NCBI RefSeq assembly: GCF_900104925.1
Contig: NZ_LT629735.1
Span: 3,889,001 to 3,953,000, forward strand
Length of the DNA: 64,000 bases
Direction: 5' to 3'
Source: Opitutus sp. GAS368
Lineage (GTDB): Bacteria > Verrucomicrobiota > Verrucomicrobiia > Opitutales > Opitutaceae
The notes beneath the pieces are model-generated. The model was not told the DNA's origin. It searched no databases and saw nothing but the letters and a program-made list of their open reading frames with translations. Position numbers and translations under genes: made by a program. Shown here in pieces: positions 51,478 to 60,335 of this stretch (position 1 is its first letter; the number at the start of each line of letters is the position of its first letter).

Positions 51478-52440
51478 ATGGCCAAAGATCCCACCGCCGC
51501 CCCCTTTTCCGCCACTCCCCCCACCCCCAAGCAGGAAGACGAACTCATCAAGCGCGTCCACCAGGATCTGATCGACGACTACGATGAGGAACTGGAGATG
51601 GAGCGCGAGGATTGGGAACACCTCGAGCCCGGCGCGCCCGCGCGGCCGGTGGAGACGGACAGCACCCGGGAGGCGCGCAACACGTATTTCAAGGAGCTCT
51701 TCCGGATGCAGGGCGAGCTGGTGAAGATGCACGACTGGATCGTGGCCAGCGGCCACCGGCTGGTGATCCTGTTCGAGGGCCGGGACGCCGCCGGCAAGGG
51801 CGGGGCCATCAAGCGTATCACGCAACGGCTTAACCCGCGCGTCGCCCGCGTGGCCGCCCTGCCCGCGCCCTCCAGCCGCGAGAAGACGCAGTGGTATTTC
51901 CAGCGCTACATCGAGCACCTGCCCGCCGCCGGCGAGATGGTGCTGTTCGACCGCAGCTGGTATAACCGCGCCGGCGTCGAGCGCGTCATGGGGTTCTGCA
52001 ACGACGAGGAATACGAGGAGTTCTTCCGCTCCGTGCCCGAGTTCGAGAAGATGCTCGTGCGTTCCGGCATCCAGCTGATCAAATACTGGTTCTCCATCAC
52101 CGACGAGGAGCAGGAGTTCCGGTTCCGCTGCCGGATCAACGACCCGCTCAAGCAGTGGAAGCTCAGCCCGATGGACCTCGAGTCCCGCAAGCGCTGGGAG
52201 CAATACACCAAGGCCAAGGAAATCATGTTCAAGCGTTCGCACATCCCCGAGGCCCCGTGGTGGGTCGTGCAGGCCAAGGACAAGAAAAAAGGCCGCCTCA
52301 ACTGCATTCATCACCTCCTTTCCCAGGTGAAATACACCGAGGTCGCGCACAAGGCCATCAAGCTGCCGCCGCGGGAGCACAATCCCGACTACAAGCGCGA
52401 GCCCATTTCCCCCAAGATGCTCGTGCCTGAGGTCTACTGA
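51478..52440 (+). CDS. ppk2: polyphosphate kinase 2 family protein
   Basis: 320 residues from ATG 51478. The Walker A motif GRDAAGKGG (101-109) and the lid/Walker B segment DRSWYNRAGVERV (158-170) are diagnostic. The ALPAPSSREKTQWYFQRYI and FSITDEEQEFRF segments belong to PPK2 class I enzymes. It phosphorylates NDPs or NMPs with polyphosphate; a one-domain form usually uses NDPs. The N-terminal ~60 residues are charged and variable. No adjacent partner. Confidence 0.95.
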   Translation: MAKDPTAAPFSATPPTPKQEDELIKRVHQDLIDDYDEELEMEREDWEHLEPGAPARPVETDSTREARNTYFKELFRMQGELVKMHDWIVASGHRLVILFEGRDAAGKGGAIKRITQRLNPRVARVAALPAPSSREKTQWYFQRYIEHLPAAGEMVLFDRSWYNRAGVERVMGFCNDEEYEEFFRSVPEFEKMLVRSGIQLIKYWFSITDEEQEFRFRCRINDPLKQWKLSPMDLESRKRWEQYTKAKEIMFKRSHIPEAPWWVVQAKDKKKGRLNCIHHLLSQVKYTEVAHKAIKLPPREHNPDYKREPISPKMLVPEVY

Positions 52441-52460
52441 GTCGGTGGCCCGGGGCAGGA

Positions 52461-52536
52461 GGTGGAGCGCATTGACCTCAATGCGCTTTGCCCGCCACCC
52501 GCAGCAGACCGCGCGTTGCGGTCAACGCACTCCACC
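52461..52536. repeat. REP-like palindrome (ggtggagcgcattgacctcaa type)
   Basis: ggtggagcgcattgacctca with atgcgc at the left and gcgcgttgcggtcaacgcac with tccacc at the right. Composite of two unlike hairpins with shared ends. Confidence 0.82.
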
Positions 52537-52577
52537 TTTGGGTGATTCCCGCTGCAGGCCCGACTGCAGTTCCCAAC

Positions 52578-52925
52578 TCAGACCGGGGCAATCGGGGGAA
52601 GCTCCGGCGGCATTGGCGGGAGCTCAACCGGGGCGGGTGCGGCCACCGGCTTGGCGCGTTTCGCTGCAGCCTTGGGCGCAACGCGCTTGCGCGGGGCCTT
52701 CTTCGTCCCAAGGGCCATCAGCTCAGCCTTGAGCGACTTCACGGCCTTGCGGAGCTTCTTGGCGGTGCGCTTGGCCACCTTGAACTTGTCCTTGGCGTGC
52801 CGGAAACCAAGCTTGGCCAGCTTGGCCAGCTTCTTGGCGTGGTCGGCCTGCCTTTGCGCCGCGGCGATCCGGCTGAGCAGTTTCTTTTTGGCGGGAGCGG
52901 CGGGAGCGGGAGATTTCGTGGTCAT
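52578..52925 (-). CDS. lysine/alanine-rich small basic protein (histone H1-like composition)
   Basis: 115 residues from ATG 52925. Helical, Lys-rich middle (AQRQADHAKKLAKLAKLGFRHAKDKFKVAKRTAKKLRKAVKSL) between Pro/Ala/Lys-rich ends (TKKAPRKRVAPKAAAKRAKPVAAPAP). The composition is that of histone H1/Hc1-like nucleoid proteins, but there is no conserved domain to prove DNA binding. It ends in a Pro/Glu tail (VELPPMPPELPPIAPV). Confidence 0.65.
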   Translation of the reverse strand: MTTKSPAPAAPAKKKLLSRIAAAQRQADHAKKLAKLAKLGFRHAKDKFKVAKRTAKKLRKAVKSLKAELMALGTKKAPRKRVAPKAAAKRAKPVAAPAPVELPPMPPELPPIAPV

Positions 52926-53034
52926 GGACTTGGGAAGGGGTTGCGGGCCGAAGAGCCTCCCTACCCTTGGCCAAGCCAAACCCGACCGCAACGCTCCGAA
53001 TGTTACATTTTCCGGGGTCAACACCCCCTTGCAA

Positions 53035-53625
53035 TCAGGTCGCTACCGGCGTGGCGGGTGTCGCGATCTCCGCCTTGGGCTTCGGCGTGCCGACGAGCAC
53101 GCCGAGGTGCTCCTGGATCTTCTGGAAGAATTCCACGTTCAGGTCGCCCACCGGCACCTCGTAGAGCTGGTGCGTCGGCATGTGCTCGTAGATCTGGCGC
53201 TGGTTGTCTTCGGTATAGCCGCGCAGCTTGATGAGCTTCTTGCGTTCCAGCATCAGGGCGAGGAACTGCAGCAAAGGCGTGTTCAGGGCCTGGGATCCCG
53301 GGTCCGGGGTCTCGGAGCCGGCGGGCGTGGCCAGGGTCAGGAAAAGATTGTCGGCCGTCAGCTTGAGATTCCGGGCCGGATCCTCCTCGGCCTTGCGCTG
53401 CTTGAAGCCCACCACCCAGCGGCAATAGACGAACGCCGGCGGCATGAAGCGCCCGCTTGCCGCGCCGAAGCCGGGCGAAGGCTGGTCCTCGCTTTCCAGC
53501 AGGTCGCGCCGGGCGACCTCGCCCGTCGCCTCCCGCACGAGATAGCTGGCAACGCGGTCGTTTTCGGCGAAATCGCGGCCGCTGACGAAACACTTTGTGG
53601 CAATCGGGTGAAGAGTTAACTCCAT
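53035..53625 (-). CDS. conserved hypothetical protein with N-terminal C-x-S-G-x-x-F motif
   Basis: 196 residues. The opening CFVSGRDFAENDRVASYLVR is the C-x(2-3)-G-x-x-F-x-x-x-D-R-V pattern often found at the start of small zinc-binding proteins, but only one Cys is present here. The middle has FVYCRWVVGFKQRK and FLTLATP, and helices about 115-170. It has an acidic-to-neutral profile and no leader, so cytoplasmic. No named family. It is divergent from the phosphatase gene at 53677. Confidence 0.6.
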   Translation of the reverse strand: MELTLHPIATKCFVSGRDFAENDRVASYLVREATGEVARRDLLESEDQPSPGFGAASGRFMPPAFVYCRWVVGFKQRKAEEDPARNLKLTADNLFLTLATPAGSETPDPGSQALNTPLLQFLALMLERKKLIKLRGYTEDNQRQIYEHMPTHQLYEVPVGDLNVEFFQKIQEHLGVLVGTPKPKAEIATPATPVAT

Positions 53626-53676
53626 GGGCGTTTTCTTGTTTACCCCCGCGAGCCCTGAACGCTAGCAAATTTCCGC

Positions 53677-54339
53677 ATGAAGGGCCGCCTCATTGCCGTC
53701 GGGGACATCCACGGCTGCCACAAGGAGTTCGAGGAGCTGCTCGCCAAGCTCGATCTGGGGAAGGACGACCGGTTGATCCTCCTTGGCGACCTGATCAACC
53801 GCGGCCCCGACAGCGGCAAGGTCGTCGAGCTGGCCCGGCAGTATGCCACGGCCTCGCTCCTCGGCAACCACGAGCTGCGCCACCTGAATTACCGGCGGAC
53901 GGACGACCCGAGCCATCTCAAGAAATACGACTACGCCACGATGGAGCAGCTCCGCGGCAAGGACTGGGACTACCTCGCGGACATGAAGCTCACCTACGAG
54001 GACGAGGAACTCGGGGTGGTCTTCGTGCATGCCGGCTTCCTGCCCGACCGGCCCTGGTCGAAGCAGCCGGCGCGCATCGTCACGCGCATCCAGGTCGTCG
54101 GCAAGGACGGCGAACCGCACAAACGCGCCGAGGAGCCCGAGGCCCCGCACTGGTCCGAGTTGTGGTCCGGCCCGCCGTTCGTCGTCTACGGCCACACGCC
54201 CCGGCCCGAGGTGACGCGCACCAAATGGACCCTTGGCATCGACACCGCCTGCGTGCTGGGCGGCAGCCTGACGGCCTATATTTTGCCCGAAAAACGGATT
54301 GTGCAGGTGAAGGCGCGGGAAGCCTACTTCAAGACGTAG
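53677..54339 (+). CDS. PPP-type metallophosphoesterase (PrpA/ApaH-like)
   Basis: 220 residues. The full metal motif set is present: VGDIHGC (8-14), LGDLINRGPDS (about 38-48), GNHELRHL (about 66), FVHAGF (about 113) and YGHTPRPE (about 170). It would be a Ser/Thr protein phosphatase or Ap4A-type hydrolase; the substrate is not determined by motif. It is followed by a repeat region and an isochorismatase gene. Confidence 0.92.
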   Translation: MKGRLIAVGDIHGCHKEFEELLAKLDLGKDDRLILLGDLINRGPDSGKVVELARQYATASLLGNHELRHLNYRRTDDPSHLKKYDYATMEQLRGKDWDYLADMKLTYEDEELGVVFVHAGFLPDRPWSKQPARIVTRIQVVGKDGEPHKRAEEPEAPHWSELWSGPPFVVYGHTPRPEVTRTKWTLGIDTACVLGGSLTAYILPEKRIVQVKAREAYFKT

Positions 54340-54466
54340 GCTCAGAGGACGGGGAACGGAAGATCGAGGACAGCCCGCCATCCTCAACCGGCTCGGCGCC
54401 TTCGGCTGCAGGCAGCGATTATCTGTTGTCCGTTCTCCATCCTCTGTTATCTGTCCTCTGCTCACC
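54340..54466. repeat. ctgtcctctg-type repeat in the leader of the isochorismatase gene
   Basis: ggctcagaggacggggaacg and gtccgttctccatcctctg with ttatctgtcctctgctcacc form an imperfect inverted repeat. Related units recur at 55022-55062 and inside gspF at 57200-57232. Confidence 0.75.
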
Positions 54467-55018
54467 ATGACTGCCTCTCCCGCCGCGCCCCTGCTGCTGT
54501 GCCTCGACCTGCAGCCGGTGTTCCTGGCGGCGATCAGTGACAGCCAGCGGGTTCACTGGCGTTGTTCATTCGCTTTGGAGGCCGCCAAGGGTCTCGGCCT
54601 GCCGGTGGTCTTCACCGAGCAGGTGCCCGACAAGCTCGGCTGCACGGCAGAGGACCTGCTCGCGCTCTGCCGCGAACCGGAGGTGCTGGCCAAGACCGCC
54701 TTCTCCCCGTTTGCCGAGAAGAAACTGGCTGCGCACTTTCGTGCCAAGGGCCTGAAGCATCTGCTCATCTGCGGTCTGGAGACGCCCATCTGCGTTTATC
54801 AGACCGCCATGGACGCCCTGAAGGCCGGTTACAAGGTCACCCTGCTGGCCGACTGCCTGGGCGCGCGCCGCGCCGCCGATGCCACCACCGTGCTGGCCCA
54901 GCTCGCCCATGCCGGCTGCAACGTCCTGCCAGCGGAGACGGTCTTCTACGCACTCGTGCACGAGGCCAGTCATCCCTTCTTCCGCGACTACACCAAACTC
55001 GTTAAGAAATACGGTTGA
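54467..55018 (+). CDS. isochorismatase-like hydrolase (cysteine hydrolase family)
   Basis: 183 residues. LLLCLDLQPVFL supplies the catalytic Asp (about 14), and TEQVPDKLG is followed by LAKTAFSPF with the catalytic Lys. LLICGLETPICVYQTAMDALKAGYKV contains the nucleophilic Cys (about 107), and LLADCLGARRAAD is the usual later segment. It hydrolyses a vinyl ether, amide or N-acyl bond; the substrate is unknown. Its leader is a repeat. Confidence 0.9.
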   Translation: MTASPAAPLLLCLDLQPVFLAAISDSQRVHWRCSFALEAAKGLGLPVVFTEQVPDKLGCTAEDLLALCREPEVLAKTAFSPFAEKKLAAHFRAKGLKHLLICGLETPICVYQTAMDALKAGYKVTLLADCLGARRAADATTVLAQLAHAGCNVLPAETVFYALVHEASHPFFRDYTKLVKKYG

Positions 55019-55021
55019 ACA

Positions 55022-55062
55022 GTCTTTGCGCTGTCCTCCGTTTTCTGTTCTCTGTCCTCTGA
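55022..55062. repeat. ctgtcctctg-type repeat in the leader of the YhaM-like gene
   Basis: cgctgtcctccgttttctgt followed by tctctgtcctctgacc, ending 4 bp before the ATG. Confidence 0.75.
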
Positions 55063-55065
55063 CCT

Positions 55066-56055
55066 ATGGCTGACATTTCCACCACCCTCGCCGTTCGCGA
55101 CGTCAAGAGCCTCGATCCCAAGGGCGGCGACACCTTCGCCAGCGTGCTGCTGATCAAGCGGCTGGCCGAGCGCCCCACCAAGACCGGCAATTCCTTCCTC
55201 GCGGTCGAGCTGGGCGACAAGACCGGGTCATTCACGGTCAATTGCTTCAGCGACAATCCCGCCTTTGAATTTTTCAAGGGCCTCAAGGAAGGCGCCATCG
55301 TCCGCATCGAGGCCAAGGTGGACTACTACCAGAACCGGCTTTCGCCGCGCCTGCTGCGCGCCGAGCAGATTTCCGCCGACCAGCTCGCCGGCTCGCCGCT
55401 CATGGCGAACCTGGTCGAGACGGCGCCCGAGGACGCCGATGCCCTGTGGAAGGAATTCGAGGGTCACATCGCCGCGATCGGCCACACCGAGATGCGCGCC
55501 ACGGTGCAGGCGGTGTTTGACGAGATCGGCGCCCAGTTCCGCATCGCCCCCGCCGCCGTCGCCATGCACCACGCCTACCGGCACGGCCTGCTGGAGCACA
55601 CCTGCCACATGGCGCGCGCCGCCCGCGCCCTGCTGCCGCTTTACCCGGAAGTGGACGCCGATCTCGCTCTCGCCGGCGTGCTGGTGCACGACACCGGCAA
55701 GGTGATCGAATACCAGGGCGACCTGGTCACCTCGAAGAGCCGCAAGGGCATCCTGCAGGGCCATGTGGTCCTCGGCTACCAGCTCGTCCGCAAGGCCGGG
55801 CTCAAGGCCAAGCTCAACCCCGATCTGCTTGAGCGGCTTGAGCACATCGTGCTCAGCCACCAAGGGGAACTTGAGTGGGGCGCGGCCGTCATCGCCGCCA
55901 CCCCCGAGGCCGTGTTCGTCGCCAAGATCGACGACCTCGACGCCAAGATGGGCATGGTCCAGAAGCTCCTGCGCCAGGCCGGCGACTCCGACGAATTCTC
56001 CGACCGCCACCTCGGCCTGAACGCCCAGCTGCTGCTCACGAAGCCGCAGAAGTGA
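55066..56055 (+). CDS. 3'-5' exoribonuclease YhaM-like (OB fold plus HD domain)
   Basis: 329 residues. The N-terminal OB fold covers about 20-100 (FLAVELGDKTGSFTVNCFSD). The HD phosphohydrolase domain has H-x(n)-HD-like residues in AMHHAYRHGLLEHTCHMAR (about 168-184), VLVHDTGKVIEY (about 207) and LEHIVLSHQGEL (about 262). YhaM cuts 3' ends of RNA and single-stranded DNA. The start ATG follows a ctgtcctctg repeat directly. Confidence 0.9.
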   Translation: MADISTTLAVRDVKSLDPKGGDTFASVLLIKRLAERPTKTGNSFLAVELGDKTGSFTVNCFSDNPAFEFFKGLKEGAIVRIEAKVDYYQNRLSPRLLRAEQISADQLAGSPLMANLVETAPEDADALWKEFEGHIAAIGHTEMRATVQAVFDEIGAQFRIAPAAVAMHHAYRHGLLEHTCHMARAARALLPLYPEVDADLALAGVLVHDTGKVIEYQGDLVTSKSRKGILQGHVVLGYQLVRKAGLKAKLNPDLLERLEHIVLSHQGELEWGAAVIAATPEAVFVAKIDDLDAKMGMVQKLLRQAGDSDEFSDRHLGLNAQLLLTKPQK

Positions 56056-56061
56056 AATCTT

Positions 56062-56125
56062 TGGAGGCGGGACTATCAGTCCCGCGGGTTGTGAACCTCG
56101 CCGGCGGCCGCCCGCGGGACCTCCG
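56062..56125. repeat. REP-like palindrome (ttggaggcgggactat type)
   Basis: ttggaggcgggactatcagt with cccgc at the left and ggcggccgcccgcgggacctccg at the right. It lies between the convergent yhaM-like and gspF genes. Confidence 0.82.
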
Positions 56126-56134
56126 CTAACAACC

Positions 56135-57421
56135 TCACGTCAGCAGTTGCACGATCCGAATGATCGGCAGGAAGAGTGCGATGACGATGGTGCCGACGAC
56201 GAGCGCCAGGAACAGGATCAGGATGGGTTCGATGAGCGAACTGAGACCGGCGACGGCGTTGTCCACCTCGTCCTCGTAGATGTCGGCCACCTTGCCCAAC
56301 ATCTCGGGCAGCTGACCGGTGTGTTCGCCGACGTCGATCATGCTTGTGACCATCGGCGGGAAGACCTGCGTGGACTCCAGCGGTCGGGCGACCGGCGCGC
56401 CCTCCTTCACCCGGTCGTGCACCTCGGTGATGGCGCCGGCGATGCGGGTGTTGCCGCAGGTGTCACGGGTGATGAGCAAGGCCGGCAGGATCGGCACGCC
56501 GCTCGACAGGAGAGTGCCGAGCGTCCGGCCGAAGCGGGCAACGATGGCTTTCAGGAACAACTGGCCGAATAGCGGCAGCTGCAGGGTCCACGTATCCAGC
56601 AGACGCGCCCCGGCCGGCGTCCGGCGGAAGGCCTGCGCCGCGAACCAGAGCGCGATGCCCACGCCCAGGGCGACGATGGAGTGGTTCTTCACCGCGTCGC
56701 TCACCGTGAGCACGAATTGCGTCAGCGGCGGCAGCGGCGCGCCCTTGAGCAGGTCGGCGAAGATCTGCTGGAACTTCGGCACCACAAAAACCAGCAGGCC
56801 GGCGAGGATGAGCACCGCCACGGCCATGACGATGAGCGGATACACCATGGCCGAGGTGATCTTGCCCTTCAGCTGGAGACTCTTCTCCTGAAAGCGCGCC
56901 AGCCGGCCGAGCACGACATCGAGCACGCCGCCGGCCTCGCCGGCCTTGACCATGTTGACATAAAGCCGGCCGAACACGCGCGGGTGCTGGGTCATCGCCT
57001 CGGAAAGCGTGCCGCCTGATTTGATGGCCTCGGCCAGCGCCTCGATGACGTGGCGGAAACCCTGGTTGCGTTCCTGCCGGGCCAGCACCTCAAGTCCGCG
57101 CAGCAACGGCATGCCCGCGCGCAGCAGCGTGGCCAGCTGGCGGGTGAACACCGCGAGCTCCTTCGCGCCGATCATCCGGAGGAACGGCAGGCGGAGCTGC
57201 ACAGAGGACAGAGGACGGACGACCGAGGACGGAACCGGGCGCAGAGCTGGGCTTGATTTCGTCACCGCGGCTACAGCTTCACCACGTTGCGGTATGACGT
57301 CGGTTGGAAACAGGCCCTGGCCTTTGAGAATGGCCGCCACCTGTTTCACGTCGGGGGCATCCAGCAGTCCGGATTTCTCCGCGCCGCGCACATCGAGGGC
57401 GATGTAGGAAAACCGGGGCAT
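56135..57421 (-). CDS. gspF: type II secretion / type IV pilus inner-membrane protein GspF (PilC)
   Basis: 428 residues. Two GspF domains are present: about 80-215 (LAVFTRQLATLLRAGMPLLRGLEVLARQ) and 285-415 (FGRTLGTLLSSGVPILPALLITRDTCG). Three transmembrane helices are at about 185-210, 235-260 and 400-425. The N-terminal region FSYIALDVRGAEKSGLLDA is normal. The linker at about 64-75 (PSSVVRPLSSVQ) is encoded by a ctgtcctctg-type repeat (57200-57232), an in-frame insertion. It forms the platform that the GspE motor acts on. Confidence 0.93.
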   Translation of the reverse strand: MPRFSYIALDVRGAEKSGLLDAPDVKQVAAILKGQGLFPTDVIPQRGEAVAAVTKSSPALRPVPSSVVRPLSSVQLRLPFLRMIGAKELAVFTRQLATLLRAGMPLLRGLEVLARQERNQGFRHVIEALAEAIKSGGTLSEAMTQHPRVFGRLYVNMVKAGEAGGVLDVVLGRLARFQEKSLQLKGKITSAMVYPLIVMAVAVLILAGLLVFVVPKFQQIFADLLKGAPLPPLTQFVLTVSDAVKNHSIVALGVGIALWFAAQAFRRTPAGARLLDTWTLQLPLFGQLFLKAIVARFGRTLGTLLSSGVPILPALLITRDTCGNTRIAGAITEVHDRVKEGAPVARPLESTQVFPPMVTSMIDVGEHTGQLPEMLGKVADIYEDEVDNAVAGLSSLIEPILILFLALVVGTIVIALFLPIIRIVQLLT

Positions 57422-57516
57422 CAGAGAGGAAGGATCAAGGGACAGGTAACAAGTGCCAAGAAAGACTCCACGGGATTTGTTACTTGATGCTTCATACTTG
57501 TCACTTGCCGCGCGGT

Positions 57517-59208
57517 TCAGGTGTATTTGACCACCTCTTCAATCGTCGTCTCGCCGGCCAGAATGGCGGCGAGGCCGGCGTCGCGCAACGAGGTCATGCC
57601 CTGCGCCACCGCCTTCTGTCGGAGTTGCACCAGGGACACGCCCTGCCCCACCAGCTCGCGCAATGCATCGGTCATCGGCAAATACTCGAAGAGACCGAGC
57701 CGGCCTTTGTAACCTAATAGGTTACAAGAAACGCAACCGACACTACGGTAGAACTCGCGCCGGGATGATTCCGACGGATTCAGGCCGAGCTGCCGCAGCA
57801 GGGATTCATCCGGCGTGTAGGCGGAGCGACAGGCTGGACAAAGCCGTCGCACCAGCCGCTGGGCGAGCACGGCCTCGAGGGTCGAGGCGAGCAGGAAGGG
57901 CTCGATGCCCATGTCCGCCAGTCGGGTGACAGCGGACGGGGCGTCGTTCGTGTGCAGCGTACTGAGCACGAGGTGGCCGGTGAGCGAGGCCTGGATGGCG
58001 ATCTGCGCCGTCTCCAGGTCGCGGATCTCGCCGACCATGACGATGTCGGGATCCTGCCGGAGAAAAGTCCGCAGCGCGCGGGCAAAGGTCAGGCCGGCGG
58101 CCAGGTTCACGGGCACCTGCATCACGCCGTCGATCTCGTATTCGACCGGGTCTTCGACCGTGAGAAGCTTGGAATCGGCGGTGTTGAGTGTCTTGAGACA
58201 GCTGTAGAGCGTGGTGGTCTTGCCCGAACCCGTCGGGCCGGTGACGAGGAAAATGCCGTTAGGCCGGCGGATGACCTCCTCGACACCGATGCGGATCGCG
58301 TCCGGCAGGCCGAGCTGGCGGAGCTCGAGCTGGACGGAAGTCTGGTCCAGGACGCGCAGCACGACGCTCTCGCCGAACTGCGTCGGCAGCGTGGAGACGC
58401 GCAGGTCCACCGCGCGGCCGCCGAGGTTGAGTTTGATGCGGCCGTCTTGCGGCAGGCGGCGCTCGGCGATGTTCAGGTTCGCGAGCACCTTGAGGCGCGA
58501 GATGATGGGCCGCGCAAGGTTCTTGGGCGGCGGCGCCATCTCGTAGAGCGCTCCGTCGATCCGGTAGCGGATCTTGAAATCGTGCTCGAAGGGTTCGAAA
58601 TGGATGTCCGATGCCTTGTCGCGGATGGCCTGCGCGAGCACGAGGTTGACGAAGCGGATGATGGGCGTCTGCCCGGCCATCTGCTCGATGTCGGCCTCGG
58701 TCAGCGCTTCGTCGCCGGTATCGCCCACCTGGGCCTGCAGGTCGCCGAGCGCCGCATCCAGCGAGATCTCCTCCTCGCCGTAATGCTGCCGGATGAGCAG
58801 CGATACGCGCTCGGGATCGGCGACGCTGATGCGCACATCGCGTTCGAGGGCGAAGGTCAGGTCGTTGACCAGGTTGGGATTGAAGGGATCGACCGCGGCC
58901 ACCGAGATGGAGAATCCGTCGGAAGCAATCGGCGCCACGCCGTAGGTGCGGGCCATGCCGCCCTCGACCAGGGCGAGCGCATCGCCCGGCAGCGTGGCCG
59001 GCAGGTCCCCCGCGTAGTCACAGCCGATGTGGTCGGCCACGGCGTGAAGCAGTGCGGATTTATCGAGCAGGCCGAGGTCGAGCAGCATCCGGGCGAGCGG
59101 CTTGCCCGTGGCGCGGTGCTCGTCAAAGGCGGCCTGGAGCGAAGCGGGCTCGACGAGCCGGCGCTCGGCGAGCAGATCGAAAACCGCCTGGTCGTGTCCT
59201 TCGAACAT
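57517..59208 (-). CDS. gspE: GspE/PilB-type assembly ATPase (copy nearest gspF)
   Basis: 563 residues. The N-terminal MshEN-like domain covers about 1-140. The ATPase core has [17 protein letters not shown] (Walker A), TVEDPVEYEIDGVMQV (Asp box), MVGEIRDLETAQIA (Walker B) and TLHTNDAPSAVTRL (His box). A C4 zinc site is formed by LCPACRSAY and GCVSCNLLGYKGR. It drives pseudopilus or pilus extension by ATP hydrolysis. The second zinc loop has NLLG where relatives usually have xxTG, and its codons form a palindrome (57707-57727). It lies 95 bp upstream of gspF on the same strand. Confidence 0.93.
   Translation of the reverse strand: MFEGHDQAVFDLLAERRLVEPASLQAAFDEHRATGKPLARMLLDLGLLDKSALLHAVADHIGCDYAGDLPATLPGDALALVEGGMARTYGVAPIASDGFSISVAAVDPFNPNLVNDLTFALERDVRISVADPERVSLLIRQHYGEEEISLDAALGDLQAQVGDTGDEALTEADIEQMAGQTPIIRFVNLVLAQAIRDKASDIHFEPFEHDFKIRYRIDGALYEMAPPPKNLARPIISRLKVLANLNIAERRLPQDGRIKLNLGGRAVDLRVSTLPTQFGESVVLRVLDQTSVQLELRQLGLPDAIRIGVEEVIRRPNGIFLVTGPTGSGKTTTLYSCLKTLNTADSKLLTVEDPVEYEIDGVMQVPVNLAAGLTFARALRTFLRQDPDIVMVGEIRDLETAQIAIQASLTGHLVLSTLHTNDAPSAVTRLADMGIEPFLLASTLEAVLAQRLVRRLCPACRSAYTPDESLLRQLGLNPSESSRREFYRSVGCVSCNLLGYKGRLGLFEYLPMTDALRELVGQGVSLVQLRQKAVAQGMTSLRDAGLAAILAGETTIEEVVKYT
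57707..57727. repeat. 21 bp AT-rich palindrome inside gspE
   Basis: ttgtaacct-aat-aggttacaa: 9 bp perfect arms with a 3 bp centre. It uses rare CTA and TTA codons in a GC-rich gene. Confidence 0.8.
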
Positions 59209-59240
59209 GAAGAAGTCCGGCCGGGCGGCGGAACGGAGGA

Positions 59241-60323
59241 TTAGAGCTCGCGCAGCTTGAAGCCCATGGAGGTGAGCTTCTCCTTCATGACGACCGGGTC
59301 CTGCGACTTCTCGAGCGCCTCGTCGGGCTCGATGAGCTCGCGGTTGACCAGGCTCATCAGGTGGGTGTCGAGCGTGATCATGCCGAGGTTGGCGCCCGTC
59401 TGAATGTCCGACGGGATGCGGAAGGTCTTGTTGTCGCGGATGAGCGAGGCGATGGACGAGGTGTTGACCATGATCTCGTAGGCCGCGATGCGGCCGCCGG
59501 TCTTCTTCTTGCAGAGCGACTGGGAGATGACGGCGATGATCGAGGTGGAGAGCTGCATGCGGATCATCTCCTTCATGTTGGCCGGGAAGGCGTCCACGAT
59601 GCGGTCCACGGTCTTGGCGGCGCTGTTGGTGTGCAGCGTGCCGAACACCAAGTGACCCGTCTCGGCGGCCGAGATGGCGGCCTCGATGGTCTCCAGGTCG
59701 CGCAATTCACCCACGAGGATGACGTCGGGGTCCTGGCGCAGGGCGCGCTTGATGGCCTCGGCGAAGCTCGGCACGTCGGAGCCGACCTCGCGCTGGGTGA
59801 CGACGCACTTCTTGTGCGGGTGATAATACTCGATCGGGTCCTCGATCGTGATGATGTGGCCGTCGCGGTTCTCGTTGATGTAATTCATCATCGAGGCGAG
59901 CGTGGTGGACTTGCCGGAGCCGGTCGGGCCGGTGACGAGGAAGAGGCCGCGCTGGCGGTAGAGCAGCTCCTTGATCTTGTCGGGCATGCCGATGGTGCGG
60001 AGGTCGAAGAGCTGGTTGGGGATCTGCCGGAGCACCATGCCGTAGTTGCCCTTGGCCTTGAGCACGGACACGCGGAAGCGGGCCTTGTCACCGAAGGCGA
60101 AGCCGAAGTCGGTGCCGCCGTTGAGCTTCACGTTCTGGATGTGGTTGTCCGGCGTGATGGAGAGCATCAACTGCTCCGTGTCCTCGGGGCGCAGCTCGGG
60201 GCCGTCGATCGGGGTCATGCTGCCGCGGAGGCGCAGGCAGGGCGGGACGCCGACCTGCAGGTGGAGATCGGAGCTCTTCTGGTCCACGACCAGCTCCAGG
60301 AGGTCATTCATTTCGTAGCTCAT
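59241..60323 (-). CDS. pilT: type IV pilus retraction ATPase PilT
   Basis: 360 residues. N-terminal PAS-like region, then [18 protein letters not shown] (Walker A, about 130), [11 protein letters not shown] (Asp box), [25 protein letters not shown] (Walker B) and [21 protein letters not shown] (His box, the hallmark of PilT). The AIRNLIRE-type arm is [18 protein letters not shown]. It powers pilus retraction and twitching. It lies between two GspE genes. Confidence 0.95.
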   Translation of the reverse strand: MSYEMNDLLELVVDQKSSDLHLQVGVPPCLRLRGSMTPIDGPELRPEDTEQLMLSITPDNHIQNVKLNGGTDFGFAFGDKARFRVSVLKAKGNYGMVLRQIPNQLFDLRTIGMPDKIKELLYRQRGLFLVTGPTGSGKSTTLASMMNYINENRDGHIITIEDPIEYYHPHKKCVVTQREVGSDVPSFAEAIKRALRQDPDVILVGELRDLETIEAAISAAETGHLVFGTLHTNSAAKTVDRIVDAFPANMKEMIRMQLSTSIIAVISQSLCKKKTGGRIAAYEIMVNTSSIASLIRDNKTFRIPSDIQTGANLGMITLDTHLMSLVNRELIEPDEALEKSQDPVVMKEKLTSMGFKLREL

Positions 60324-60335
60324 GCGGTGGTAGGG

